Below are positions 17,892 to 25,958 of a DNA stretch of 32,581 bases, piece after piece. The notes under the pieces were generated by a model that was not told the origin of the DNA, did not search any database, and saw nothing but the letters and a program-made list of their open reading frames with translations. Source of the stretch: Desulfobulbaceae bacterium (GTDB taxonomy: Bacteria > Desulfobacterota > Desulfobulbia > Desulfobulbales > Desulfobulbaceae); the NCBI GenBank assembly GCA_003508005.1, contig DNUE01000080.1:1-32581 (forward strand). Reading direction: 5' to 3'. The first letter of the stretch is position 1; each line of letters opens with the position of its first letter. Both the position numbers and the translations under genes were made by a program.

Positions 17892-20078
17892 ATGCCATTG
17901 GACCACCTGTTTTATGAAACTGCTTTGATCCTCGCCGCCAGCGCAGCACTGGGAGGGTTGACCCTGTGGCTGCGTCAGCCTCTGATCGTGGCCTTTATTC
18001 TCGTCGGCATTCTTGTCGGCCCCTCAGGCCTGAACCTGGCAGGTGTGGACGAACGGCTGCAACTCCTGGCGGAAATCGGCATCACCGTTCTGCTTTTCGT
18101 CGTCGGCCTCAAGCTCGATCTTCACCTTATAAAGACCCTGGGTCCGGTTGCGCTGGCCACCGGACTGGGACAGGTCGCCTTCACCTCGCTCTTCGGGTTT
18201 TTCATCGGCCTGGCCCTGGGATTTTCGATTGTGGGCGCACTGTACCTCGCTGTCGCCCTGACCTTTTCCAGCACGATCATCATCGTCAAGCTGCTCTCCG
18301 ACAAGCGTGAGATTGACGCCCTGCACGGACGTATTGCCGTCGGCTTTCTCATTGTCCAGGACATTGCCGTCATCCTGGCGATGATTGGCCTCAACGCGCT
18401 TGGCGCTGAGGCAGCTTCCGGGCATCCCCTTCTTGACGGCCTGCTGGTTCTGCTCAAGGGGACGGGCCTGCTGATCGCGGTCGGGCTGGCGATGCGCTTT
18501 ATCCTGCCGATGCTGCTTGCCCATCTGGCCCGTTCCCAGGAATTGCTTATCCTGTTTGCCCTTGCCTGGGCGGTCCTGCTTGCTGCGGTGGGTGATTTCC
18601 TGGGTTTCAGCAAGGAGGTCGGTGCCTTTCTCGCCGGTGTCTCCCTCGCTTCGACCCCCTTTCGCGAAGCCATCGCCGGGCGCCTGGTCAGCCTTCGTGA
18701 TTTCCTGCTGCTCTTCTTTTTTATCAGCCTCGGTGCCCAGCTTGATCTGGCAACAGTCGGCGCCCAGATCGTTCCGGCCTTGATCTTTTCGGTTTTTGTC
18801 CTGGTCGGCAATCCCCTGATAGTGATGGTGATCATGGGCGTTATGGGTTACCGCAAACGGACAGGATTTCTTGCCGGGCTAACTGTTGCCCAAATAAGCG
18901 AATTTTCTTTAATTCTCGGCGCGCTTGGAGTCAGCCTGGGTCACATCGACAGGGAAACTCTCGGCCTCATAACCCTGATTGGCCTGATCACCATTGGCTT
19001 GTCCACCTACCTGATCCTTTATTCCCACCAGATCTACAATCGTCTCTCACCCTGGCTGGGAGTCTTTGAACGCCGCCATCCCTACCGGGAAATAAGTGAA
19101 AAGGAAGGAAAAACGTCCGAAGCGCCGGACATCATTCTTTTCGGCCTTGGTCGCTACGGGCGCAACATTGCCAACCACCTTGTCCGCAGAGGCAAGAAGC
19201 TCCTGGCCGTCGATTTCGACCCGCAGATCGTTGCCGAAAGCGGTCATTTCCCCTTTCCGGTACTCTACGGTGATGCAGAGGACCCTGAACAACTGGAGAA
19301 CCTCCCCCTCAGGCAGACGCGCTGGCTCGTCAGCACCCTCCCCGGTAAAGCGGTCAACCTGGAGATAATCAAGGCCCTGCGCACCCAAGGATACGCGGGC
19401 AGGATCGTTCTGACCGCACACAGCCCGGACGAAGCGGAAACCTTCCGTCGCGCCGGGGCGGACAAGGTTCTCTGGCCCTATGTCGATGCGGCCGAACTGG
19501 CGGTCGATTATCTTTCAGGCACCCGAGAAGAACTCGACACCCAATCTCCCTGGGAGCTTCACCTGGAAGAGGTCAAGCTTCGGCCCGACTCAGCGGCAAG
19601 CGGGAGAAAAATCGGCAAGATTGCCTTGCGAACCCGGACTGGGGCATCAATCGTGGCTGTTGCCCGGGCGGGAATCAGCTATTACGATCCGGACGCCGAT
19701 TTCCGCCTTTTTCCCGGAGACCTGCTGGTCCTCCTTGGGAATGCCGAAGGGCTGGAACAGGCCTGCCGAATCCTTGAGGAACGGAAAGATACGGCGGGCG
19801 CAGACGAAAAGAGGTTCCGCATGAAGGAAGTCCTCGTCCCGGATAACTCCGCCTGGATGGGCAGAAGTCTTGCTGATCTTGATCTGCGCCGGCAGCATGG
19901 GGTTTCGGTGATCGGCATCCAGCGCGGCGCAGAGCGACTCATTTCTCCAAGACCCGATATGGTGGTTCAGCCCGGGGATGTCCTGCTTGTCATTGGATCC
20001 CCCCTGGCGATCCGCGATTTTATGGAGCACAGAGAGGATGATAACATCCTGCCCGGCAAACCCGAAGAAGAGAAGTAA
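17892..20078 (+). CDS. CPA2-family cation:proton antiporter with RCK (TrkA) domains
   Basis: Inner-membrane K+ or Na+/H+ antiporter or K+ efflux system of the KefB/KefC/RosB type (728 aa from the ATG, 726 from the likely TTG). Residues about 5-380 are 11-13 membrane helices, with LIVAFILVGILVGPSGLNL and ALTFSSTIIIVKLLSDK typical of CPA2. A TrkA-N/RCK Rossmann domain begins near 413 with the GLGRYG dinucleotide loop and an acidic LAVDFDPQ end of beta-2, as in NAD(H)-binding domains. Two TrkA-C domains follow, from about 555 (LHLEEVKLRP) and 641 (FRMKEVLVPD). The double TrkA-C tail is longer than in E. coli KefB. A universal stress protein gene follows 43 bp later, suggesting shared stress regulation. 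The ion transported cannot be read from sequence. Confidence 0.9.
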   Translation: MPLDHLFYETALILAASAALGGLTLWLRQPLIVAFILVGILVGPSGLNLAGVDERLQLLAEIGITVLLFVVGLKLDLHLIKTLGPVALATGLGQVAFTSLFGFFIGLALGFSIVGALYLAVALTFSSTIIIVKLLSDKREIDALHGRIAVGFLIVQDIAVILAMIGLNALGAEAASGHPLLDGLLVLLKGTGLLIAVGLAMRFILPMLLAHLARSQELLILFALAWAVLLAAVGDFLGFSKEVGAFLAGVSLASTPFREAIAGRLVSLRDFLLLFFFISLGAQLDLATVGAQIVPALIFSVFVLVGNPLIVMVIMGVMGYRKRTGFLAGLTVAQISEFSLILGALGVSLGHIDRETLGLITLIGLITIGLSTYLILYSHQIYNRLSPWLGVFERRHPYREISEKEGKTSEAPDIILFGLGRYGRNIANHLVRRGKKLLAVDFDPQIVAESGHFPFPVLYGDAEDPEQLENLPLRQTRWLVSTLPGKAVNLEIIKALRTQGYAGRIVLTAHSPDEAETFRRAGADKVLWPYVDAAELAVDYLSGTREELDTQSPWELHLEEVKLRPDSAASGRKIGKIALRTRTGASIVAVARAGISYYDPDADFRLFPGDLLVLLGNAEGLEQACRILEERKDTAGADEKRFRMKEVLVPDNSAWMGRSLADLDLRRQHGVSVIGIQRGAERLISPRPDMVVQPGDVLLVIGSPLAIRDFMEHREDDNILPGKPEEEK

Positions 20079-20121
20079 TGGCCATTTCCCAATGCATTCT
20101 ACCGAGACAATGGATCAAGCG

Positions 20122-21024
20122 ATGACCACACCCCAAGGCATACTGGTTGCCAGTGATCTTTCAGAACATTCCGGTCTTGCCCTGAAAAGGGCCGCCAACT
20201 TGGCGCGTGATCTCGGTTCGCGCCTTGAACTGCTGCACGTGGTCGAGGACACTGCGCCGGATTTCCTCCCCCTGCAGGAACAGCCCTCCCGATCCAGCAG
20301 CGAGCTGATCGAGCACGCCTTCAAACAGCTGCATGCCCAGGCCAGGAAAGAAATTCCCGAAGGAGTGGAGCACCTGTGCAGGGTCGAGACCGGCAAGGCT
20401 TTTCTGACCATCATCCATGCCGCCCGCCGGATGCCTGCCGGCCTCATTGTGGTTGCCGCCCACGGCAGGCATTCCCTCCGGGATCTGTTCATCGGGACGA
20501 CAGCGGAAAAAGTTGTCCGGAAAGGGGGGCTGCCCGTGCTCGTGGTCAAAAATGATCCACGCGGGCCGTATAGGCGGGTGCTGGTCCCTACCGACTTTTC
20601 CGCCGCAGCCGGACGGGCCCTGTCAGAGGCCCGGAGGCTTGCCCCTGATGCGAACATCGACCTGCTGCATGTCTTTGCGCTCTGGGGCGAAGGGTACCTG
20701 ACTTCTTCCGCCATCAGGGATGCCTCGCAGGATCGTTATCACCGGGAGATGAAAAGCAGGGCATCCTCCGCCATGTCGACCTGGCTGGAGGACATCGGGA
20801 TCGACGATCGAGGGATCAGGCAACGCATAAGCCATGGACGGCCCGGAGCCCTGATTCCGAAGGTCGCGGCAAGACTGGCTGCCGATCTCGTGGCAATAGG
20901 AGCTACCGGTCGGTCAAGGATCGAAAGCATCCTGCTCGGGAGCGTCGCTGAACACGCATTATGGCAGGTCCCCTGCGATCTGCTGATAGTCCACCCGGCC
21001 GGGTTCCGCTTCCAGCTTCCCTGA
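20122..21024 (+). CDS. Tandem-domain universal stress protein (UspA family)
   Basis: Cytoplasmic stress protein with two UspA domains in about 300 aa. Domain 1 begins GILVASDLSEHSGLALKRA and ends with VVAAHGRHSLRDLFIGTTAEKVV near residue 135. Domain 2 begins RVLVPTDFSAAAGRALSEA near residue 155 and ends VAIGATGRSRIESILLGSVAEHA. In ATP-binding members the motif is G-2x-G-9x-G-(S/T). Here the middle Gly is Ser in domain 1 and Arg in domain 2, so nucleotide binding may be altered. The frame is open from 19978 within the antiporter gene; ATG 20122 places the first beta strand near the N-terminus, and ATG 20110 is an alternative. Ribosome sites are weak, suggesting coupling to the antiporter gene. 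Confidence 0.88.
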   Translation: MTTPQGILVASDLSEHSGLALKRAANLARDLGSRLELLHVVEDTAPDFLPLQEQPSRSSSELIEHAFKQLHAQARKEIPEGVEHLCRVETGKAFLTIIHAARRMPAGLIVVAAHGRHSLRDLFIGTTAEKVVRKGGLPVLVVKNDPRGPYRRVLVPTDFSAAAGRALSEARRLAPDANIDLLHVFALWGEGYLTSSAIRDASQDRYHREMKSRASSAMSTWLEDIGIDDRGIRQRISHGRPGALIPKVAARLAADLVAIGATGRSRIESILLGSVAEHALWQVPCDLLIVHPAGFRFQLP

Positions 21025-21100
21025 GGTGGTCAGCCTGAAATGTCCTCATCAGCTGAACCGCCGGCAGGGAAGAAACCTGCCCACTTGAGCAGGAAACGGC

Positions 21101-22561
21101 ATGGATAATTTCAACTGGGTACTCACCACTGCGATCTTTGTCGCGGACCTGACTATCCTTATCGGACTCTCGCTGCGGGTGATCATGCGCAAGCGAGAGG
21201 CCAGCGTCACCCTGGCCTGGCTGGCAGTCATCGTACTGCTCCCCATTGTCGGGGCGCTGATCTATCTGCTCCTTGGCGAAAACCGGCTGGGCCAGAAAAG
21301 GGCCGCTCATGCCGCCGCCAGCGTACCCATGTTCAAAAAATGGGTAGCCGGGCTCAACCAGCGCCTCCACTTTGATTGGGACCGGGACAACTTTGCGTTC
21401 CAGCCGGTGGAGGCCCAGGCCTGCAAGGTCATCGGCCTGCCGACCCTGCCCGGCAACGACCTGCAGCTCATCGATGAGCCCGAGACTTTTTTTCGCCTGC
21501 TCATCGAGGACATCGACCGGGCGCGGAAGACCTGTTTCCTTGAATTTTACATCTGGGAAAAGGGCGGCCTGGCCGACGAGGTTGCCGACGCGGTCATCCG
21601 GGCGGTGCAGCGCGGTGTCACCTGCCGGGTCCTGCTGGACTCCATCGGCAGCGATTCGTTTCTGGCCAGCAGCCGGGCCAAGGAGATGAAAAACCTGGGC
21701 ATTGAAATTGTCGAGGCGCTGCCTGCCGGCATCCTTCGTGCCCTTTTTGTCCGGATCGACCTGCGCAATCACCGCAAAATAGCAATCATCGATGGCGAGG
21801 TTGCCTATACCGGCAGCCAGAACCTGGTTGATCCATTCATTTTCAAGCAGGATGAGGATGTGGGCGAATGGCTCGACACCATGGTCCGGGTCCGGGGACC
21901 GGTGGTGGAAGCGATGACCGCCACTTTTTTTTACGACTGGTTCGTGGAAAGCGAGATAAGTCAGCAGGAACTGAGCGATATCGGCGAAATCCCCGAAGCG
22001 ACTGTATCCGGAAACGCCCTGGTGCAGCTGGTCCCCTCCGGCCCCGGCTTCGAGCATGGCGGCATCCACGACCTCCTGCTGACGACCATCTATACAGCCC
22101 GCCGCGAACTGGTCCTGACCTCTCCCTATTTCGTACCGGACAACTCCATTCTGGCTGCCCTGAAATCAGCGTCCCAGCGCGGGGTGGAGGTCACGGTCAT
22201 TGTCCCCAGGAAGAACGATTCACGACTCGTCCAGTACGCCAGCAGGGCTCGCTACAGTGAACTGGCGAGAAGCGGCGTCCGGATCATGACCTTCGGGGAG
22301 GGGCTCCTGCACGCGAAAACCATCACCGTGGACCGGGAGTTCAGCCTGATCGGCTCCGTGAACCTTGACATGCGCAGTTTCTGGCTGAATTTCGAACTCA
22401 CTCTCTTTGTCTACAACACGGATTTCACCGAAAAACTGCGCACGGTGCAGCGCCAGTATATCCAGCGCTCAGTGCTCCTTGATCCTCCCCTTTTTGCCAG
22501 GCGCTCCTTCTTTACCCGGCTCAAGGAAAACTGCGCCCTGCTGTTGGGACCGCTGCTCTAA
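21101..22561 (+). CDS. cls: Cardiolipin synthase (phospholipase D family)
   Basis: Makes cardiolipin from phosphatidylglycerol at the inner membrane. The 486 aa match the length of E. coli ClsA. Two N-terminal membrane helices (about residues 5-27 and 37-59) are followed by two PLD domains. Each has the HKD catalytic motif: H224-x-K226-x4-D231 in NHRKIAIIDGEVAYTGSQN, and H404-x-K406-x4-D411 in HAKTITVDREFSLIGSVNL. A ribosome site (AGCAGGAAA) precedes the ATG. It sits between the stress protein and a metallophosphoesterase gene 9 bp downstream, so it is likely in one operon with them. Confidence 0.94.
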   Translation: MDNFNWVLTTAIFVADLTILIGLSLRVIMRKREASVTLAWLAVIVLLPIVGALIYLLLGENRLGQKRAAHAAASVPMFKKWVAGLNQRLHFDWDRDNFAFQPVEAQACKVIGLPTLPGNDLQLIDEPETFFRLLIEDIDRARKTCFLEFYIWEKGGLADEVADAVIRAVQRGVTCRVLLDSIGSDSFLASSRAKEMKNLGIEIVEALPAGILRALFVRIDLRNHRKIAIIDGEVAYTGSQNLVDPFIFKQDEDVGEWLDTMVRVRGPVVEAMTATFFYDWFVESEISQQELSDIGEIPEATVSGNALVQLVPSGPGFEHGGIHDLLLTTIYTARRELVLTSPYFVPDNSILAALKSASQRGVEVTVIVPRKNDSRLVQYASRARYSELARSGVRIMTFGEGLLHAKTITVDREFSLIGSVNLDMRSFWLNFELTLFVYNTDFTEKLRTVQRQYIQRSVLLDPPLFARRSFFTRLKENCALLLGPLL

Positions 22562-22570
22562 ACATCTGCC

Positions 22571-23293
22571 ATGCCAAAACGCATCCTGCTCCTCGGCGAC
22601 ATCCACGCCAACTTTCCGGCCCTGGCCGCCATCGACCGGCATGCGGAAGCAGCTGGTTTTGACCTGATCCTCAACAGTGGGGATTCCACCGTCTTTGCCC
22701 CCTTTCCCAATGAAACACTGGACTGGCTCCGGGAGCACCGGGTTGTCTCCATTCTGGGCAATACCGACCGGAAGGTGCTTAAACTGCTGCGCGGAAAATC
22801 ACTCGACAAACCGAAAAAGACCGAAAAACGAATCATGTATACCTGGACAGCCGAACAGCTGACGCCGGAGAACCGCCTGTACCTGGCCTCATTTACCACA
22901 CGGAAACTGCTGGCTATTGAAGGCTGGCGGTTAGGCCTTTTTCACGGCAGCCCGGATGACGACGACGAATTCCTGTTCCCCGACACCCCGGAGGAAAGGT
23001 TTCGGGAACTGGTCGCGAAAAGCGGATCCGATATCGTCATAATCGGCCACTCCCACACCCCCTTTCACAAAAAAATCGGCAAGGTACACTTCATCAATCC
23101 CGGCTCCGTCGGCCGAATGTTTGACGGCAACCCTGACACCTCTTTTGCCACGCTTGAACTGTCGCCGGGCCGGGTTCGGGTGGAACTGCACCGCTGCCCC
23201 TACCCGGTCGATGAGATCGTTGCCGGACTGCGCAGCAACCGCCTGCCCGCCCTGTACGAGGAAATGTATCGGACCGGTCGCAAACTGAATTAA
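22571..23293 (+). CDS. YfcE/MJ0936-type metallophosphoesterase
   Basis: Calcineurin-like dinuclear metal phosphodiesterase/phosphatase (240 aa). All signature motifs are visible: GDIHAN (D10, H12), NSGDST (D38), ILGNTDRKV (N64, D66), LFHGSPDDDDEF, and IGHSHTPFHKK followed by FINPGSVGR. It is close to YfcE-type proteins, longer than the E. coli one (184 aa) mainly through an insert near residues 75-110 (KSLDKPKKTEKRIMYTW). The physiological substrate is not known for most members. The gap to cls is only 9 bp and there is no clear ribosome site, suggesting coupled translation. Confidence 0.88.
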   Translation: MPKRILLLGDIHANFPALAAIDRHAEAAGFDLILNSGDSTVFAPFPNETLDWLREHRVVSILGNTDRKVLKLLRGKSLDKPKKTEKRIMYTWTAEQLTPENRLYLASFTTRKLLAIEGWRLGLFHGSPDDDDEFLFPDTPEERFRELVAKSGSDIVIIGHSHTPFHKKIGKVHFINPGSVGRMFDGNPDTSFATLELSPGRVRVELHRCPYPVDEIVAGLRSNRLPALYEEMYRTGRKLN

Positions 23294-23370
23294 GCGCCCC
23301 GGCCGTTGATCGGTCATCCCCCCCAACCGGCAGACTCCATCGTCATTTCGGCAAAAAAATACATTGCAAA

Positions 23371-23398
23371 TTGCCAACTTATTCTTTTCTGTGATAAT
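23371..23398 (+). promoter_or_regulatory. Candidate sigma-70 promoter for the ppk2 pair
   Basis: TTGCCA (23371-23376) and GATAAT (23393-23398) match the consensus at 5 of 6 positions each, with a 16-bp spacer. They lie in AT-rich sequence 46 bp upstream of the first ppk2 ATG, in the 150-bp gap after the metallophosphoesterase. This suggests the two ppk2 genes can be expressed apart from the cls operon. Confidence 0.6.
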
Positions 23399-23443
23399 AT
23401 TAAAAAATATGCAATACGTTCAGCCGTGCGGCAGGAGCAAGAA

Positions 23444-24442
23444 ATGACAATAAAAAATGGAAAACCGGTTAAACCGGAAAAAAAGCAGGAAAAAGTCCTC
23501 AAGCCGATTCCCCCGGCGCGGATGGCCAGCGTCATCAGGGATTCCCTGGAACGCATCGACAAGAATCTCGACAAGGTCAAGGACCCCTCCGAGCATTGGA
23601 AAAAGATCCGCAAGGTACTCAAGAAAAGCGACAAGGACAAAATCCTCGAAATCGCCTTTGAAAACTACTCCAACGCGGAAGACCTCAGGCCCTTTCAGGC
23701 CGAACTGATCAAGCTGCAGAAGCATCTGGAGCGCACCGGCAAGAAGATCATCATCCTCTTTGACGGCCGCGATGCCTCCGGCAAAGGAGGGACCATCCGC
23801 CGGGTGACCAGGTACATGAATGCTAAACACTACCGCGTCGTCGCCCTCGGCAAGCCCAGTCAACTTCAGCGCACCGAACTGCATATGAAGCGCTACATCG
23901 AGCATTTCCCCCACTCGGGGGAAATCGTCCTCTTTGACCGCTCCTGGTACAACCGGGCCCTGGTCGAACCGGTCATGGGCTTCTGCACCAAGGAGCAGTA
24001 CAAGCGGTTCATGAGCAAAGTGAACACCTACGAACGCAACTTTGTCGATGACGGCAAGACCGTCCTGCTCAAGCTCTATTACTCGGTCTCCAAGGAAGAA
24101 CAGGCCCGGCGGTTCGAACGGCGCAAGAACGATCCCCTGCGCCAGTGGAAACTGAGCGAGGTCGATCTCCAGGCCCAGAACCTGTGGGACAAGTTCACCG
24201 AGATGAAATACCAACTGCTGAAAAAAACCCATACCAGGGATTCCAAATGGTATATCGTCAAATCGGACGACAAGCACAAGGCACGGCTCAACACCATCAA
24301 GCTTATCCTGAACTCGGTCAAGTACAACGGCCGCAGCAGGACCCTGGATTTCACCACAGACCCCAAAATCATCATCCCCGGCGACCGGGAACTGAACATC
24401 ATGAGCGAACAACGCAAAAAATTCGGTAAATTCCTTTCATAA
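23444..24442 (+). CDS. ppk2: Polyphosphate kinase 2 family protein, copy 1
   Basis: Transfers phosphate between polyphosphate and nucleoside (mono/di)phosphates in the cytoplasm. It is 332 aa. A Lys-rich N-terminal extension of about 80 residues, with no clear family match, precedes the core. Walker A reads GRDASGKGGT (residues 108-117) and Walker B FDRSWYNRALVEPVMGFC (D165 in the motif). The ATG at 23444 has AGGAG 6 nt upstream; the frame is open 46 codons further, across the promoter, and I did not use that. Against the second copy, the Walker A has Ser in place of Ala and the lid region reads LGKPSQLQRTELHMKRYIEH rather than AKPSDIEVTQWYFQRYV. The copies are therefore diverged paralogues and may prefer different acceptors. 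Confidence 0.93.
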   Translation: MTIKNGKPVKPEKKQEKVLKPIPPARMASVIRDSLERIDKNLDKVKDPSEHWKKIRKVLKKSDKDKILEIAFENYSNAEDLRPFQAELIKLQKHLERTGKKIIILFDGRDASGKGGTIRRVTRYMNAKHYRVVALGKPSQLQRTELHMKRYIEHFPHSGEIVLFDRSWYNRALVEPVMGFCTKEQYKRFMSKVNTYERNFVDDGKTVLLKLYYSVSKEEQARRFERRKNDPLRQWKLSEVDLQAQNLWDKFTEMKYQLLKKTHTRDSKWYIVKSDDKHKARLNTIKLILNSVKYNGRSRTLDFTTDPKIIIPGDRELNIMSEQRKKFGKFLS

Positions 24443-24473
24443 CCAGTACGTTGTATTATTCGGAGAAACTGAA

Positions 24474-25382
24474 ATGGCCAAAATGAACAAAAAAAATAAT
24501 GAACTGAAAACAGCCGCTAACTATAAACCCATGGAGGGGACCGCCTTCGATTTCCGGAACAGGGAGCAAAAGAACGGCCGCATCCCGATCTGGATCAGCA
24601 AGGAGCAGATCGAATACGAAATCGAGCTGAAAAAGCTGCAGGTCGAGCTGATGAAACTGCAGAAATACATGAAGACCAAGGGCGAACGGATCCTGGTCAT
24701 CTTCGAGGGAAGGGATGCCGCCGGAAAGGGGGGGACCATCAAGCGGATCACCGAATTCCTCAATCCCAGGAACGTCAAGGTCGTGGCCCTAGCCAAACCC
24801 AGCGATATCGAAGTGACCCAGTGGTACTTTCAGCGTTATGTGCCGCACCTGCCTGCCGCCGGGGAGCTGGCGCTCTTTGACCGCTCCTGGTACAACCGGG
24901 CCATGGTGGAGCCGGTCATGGGCTTCTGCTCCGACGAGCAGCACAAGCGCTTTCTCAAGGACGTGGCCCTCTTCGAAGAACTGCTGGTCAAGGACGGCAT
25001 CAGGCTTTTCAAATTCTATTTTTCCGTGTCCAAGGCGGAACAGGAACGGCGGTTCAATGCCCGCGAAAGCGATCCGCTCAAGGAGTACAAGCTTTCGCCG
25101 GTGGACAATCTGGCCCAGAAATACTGGGACCAGTACACCGTCAAAAAGTTCCAGATGCTCAACGAATCGAACCGGTCTATTGCCCCCTGGACCATCATCC
25201 GTTCCGATGACAAAAAAAAGGCCCGACTCAACTGCATCAAGCATATCCTCAAATCCGTCAGCTATCCAGGCAAGCTGGATGGCAAGGAACTGATGACCGA
25301 CCCCGACATTGTCATCTCCGGCATCGACGAAATCAAGCACATGGAAACGAATCTGTTTGATCCTAAGAGCCTGCGGGGGTAA
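24474..25382 (+). CDS. ppk2: Polyphosphate kinase 2 family protein, copy 2 (class I-like)
   Basis: PPK2 of 302 aa, nearest by eye to the one-domain class I type that phosphorylates nucleoside diphosphates with polyphosphate. Motifs: FEGRDAAGKGGTIKRITE with Walker A at residues 79-88, LAKPSDIEVTQWYFQRYVPH, and LFDRSWYNRAMVEPVMGFC with D136. IIRSDDKKKARLNCIKHIL near residue 245 is the family's usual C-terminal segment. A ribosome site (GGAGA, 7-nt spacing) precedes the ATG, 31 bp after copy 1, so the two are one transcription unit. The class assignment is from memory of the family and not tested. Confidence 0.93.
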   Translation: MAKMNKKNNELKTAANYKPMEGTAFDFRNREQKNGRIPIWISKEQIEYEIELKKLQVELMKLQKYMKTKGERILVIFEGRDAAGKGGTIKRITEFLNPRNVKVVALAKPSDIEVTQWYFQRYVPHLPAAGELALFDRSWYNRAMVEPVMGFCSDEQHKRFLKDVALFEELLVKDGIRLFKFYFSVSKAEQERRFNARESDPLKEYKLSPVDNLAQKYWDQYTVKKFQMLNESNRSIAPWTIIRSDDKKKARLNCIKHILKSVSYPGKLDGKELMTDPDIVISGIDEIKHMETNLFDPKSLRG

Positions 25383-25385
25383 TCT

Positions 25386-25400
25386 GCGGAGCCGGTCCGC
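25386..25400. terminator. Weak hairpin between convergent genes
   Basis: GCGGA (25386-25390), a 5-nt loop GCCGG and TCCGC (25396-25400) lie in the 30-bp gap between the convergent ppk2 copy 2 and the minus-strand hypothetical gene. The short stem and lack of a T-run make termination only a possibility. Confidence 0.25.
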
Positions 25401-25412
25401 CACAGCCCGGTG

Positions 25413-25844
25413 CTACTGTACCCTCGGATAATCGGGACGTCCTTCCATCGTGCCGAGCATCGGCGGCAGGGGGTACTTTTCCGCCTCGTCCGCTTCTGTT
25501 TCGGGAGCGGACTGGGCGCCGCGGCTGATGTCCGGAAGCACCTCGGTGTCAACGCAGAGCCATACGTCTTCTTCCCAGGACATCTCATCGCTCAGGCGAC
25601 CGAAGCATCTTGCCACCTCGGCCAGGAAGCAGACCATTTCATCGGAGAGACTGGCGATGGGGGCGGAACCGTTGACGAACCGCTTGAGCATCCCGGAATC
25701 CTCGTCATAAAGCAACCGGGTAGAGCCGTTGACCTCGCCTTTCAGGTCGCGGTTCAGGAAGCGCACCTCCTTGATCCGCAGGTCATGGCGCCCTTGATGG
25801 AAAAACGAAAACAGGGTCTGGCCGAAAATCATCTTGCAGTGCAT
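25413..25844 (-). CDS. Hypothetical protein divergent from the WYL regulator
   Basis: I do not recognise this 143-aa protein. It begins MHCKMIFGQTLFSFFHQG, has mixed charged and hydrophobic segments without signal peptide or membrane helix, and includes the Cys/Trp-containing segment MSWEEDVWLCVDTEV near residue 90. The C-terminal 35 residues are Pro/Glu/Ala-rich and look disordered (APETEADEAEKYPLPPMLGT). The ATG at 25844 is set by a strong GGAGG six bases upstream; the frame is open a few codons further. It is divergent from a WYL regulator over a 190-bp repeat-rich region, so it may be that regulator's target. The plus-strand frame across the same bases is a shadow. Confidence 0.65.
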   Translation of the reverse strand: MHCKMIFGQTLFSFFHQGRHDLRIKEVRFLNRDLKGEVNGSTRLLYDEDSGMLKRFVNGSAPIASLSDEMVCFLAEVARCFGRLSDEMSWEEDVWLCVDTEVLPDISRGAQSAPETEADEAEKYPLPPMLGTMEGRPDYPRVQ

Positions 25845-25860
25845 AACCAACCTCCTCATA

Positions 25861-25914
25861 AGTGAGTATTCTTTTTCTTGACTCTACCAGAGGGGGGTTG
25901 TCATATAGTGAGTA
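25861..25914. promoter_or_regulatory. Promoter candidate flanked by AGTGAGTA direct repeats
   Basis: Identical AGTGAGTA octamers at 25861-25868 and 25907-25914 (46 bp apart, each preceded by CATA or CATAT) flank TTGACT (25878-25883), a 5-of-6 -35. A -10 candidate lies at 25901-25906 (TCATAT, 17-bp spacer), although TATAGT four bases on is a better sequence at poorer spacing. Such a pair around a promoter is a plausible operator set for the WYL regulator and the divergent gene. The octamers, not the promoter, are the certain observation. Confidence 0.45.
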
Positions 25915-25920
25915 CCCTAT

Positions 25921-25943
25921 GCAATTTTTTGAAAAATAATTGC
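25921..25943. repeat. 23-bp imperfect palindrome in the WYL regulator leader
   Basis: Arms GCAATT (25921-25926) and AATTGC (25938-25943) with 9 of 11 positions paired overall. It lies seven bases after the second AGTGAGTA copy. It could be an operator for a dimeric regulator or a small RNA hairpin in the leader. Confidence 0.55.
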
Positions 25944-25958
25944 AGGCTAAAGCTTTTT

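Noticed and set aside
17662..17949. 95-aa minus-strand ORF in the divergent region
   Set aside because: Overlaps the antiporter start, is rich in Arg and Ser typical of shadow frames, and has no supporting motif.
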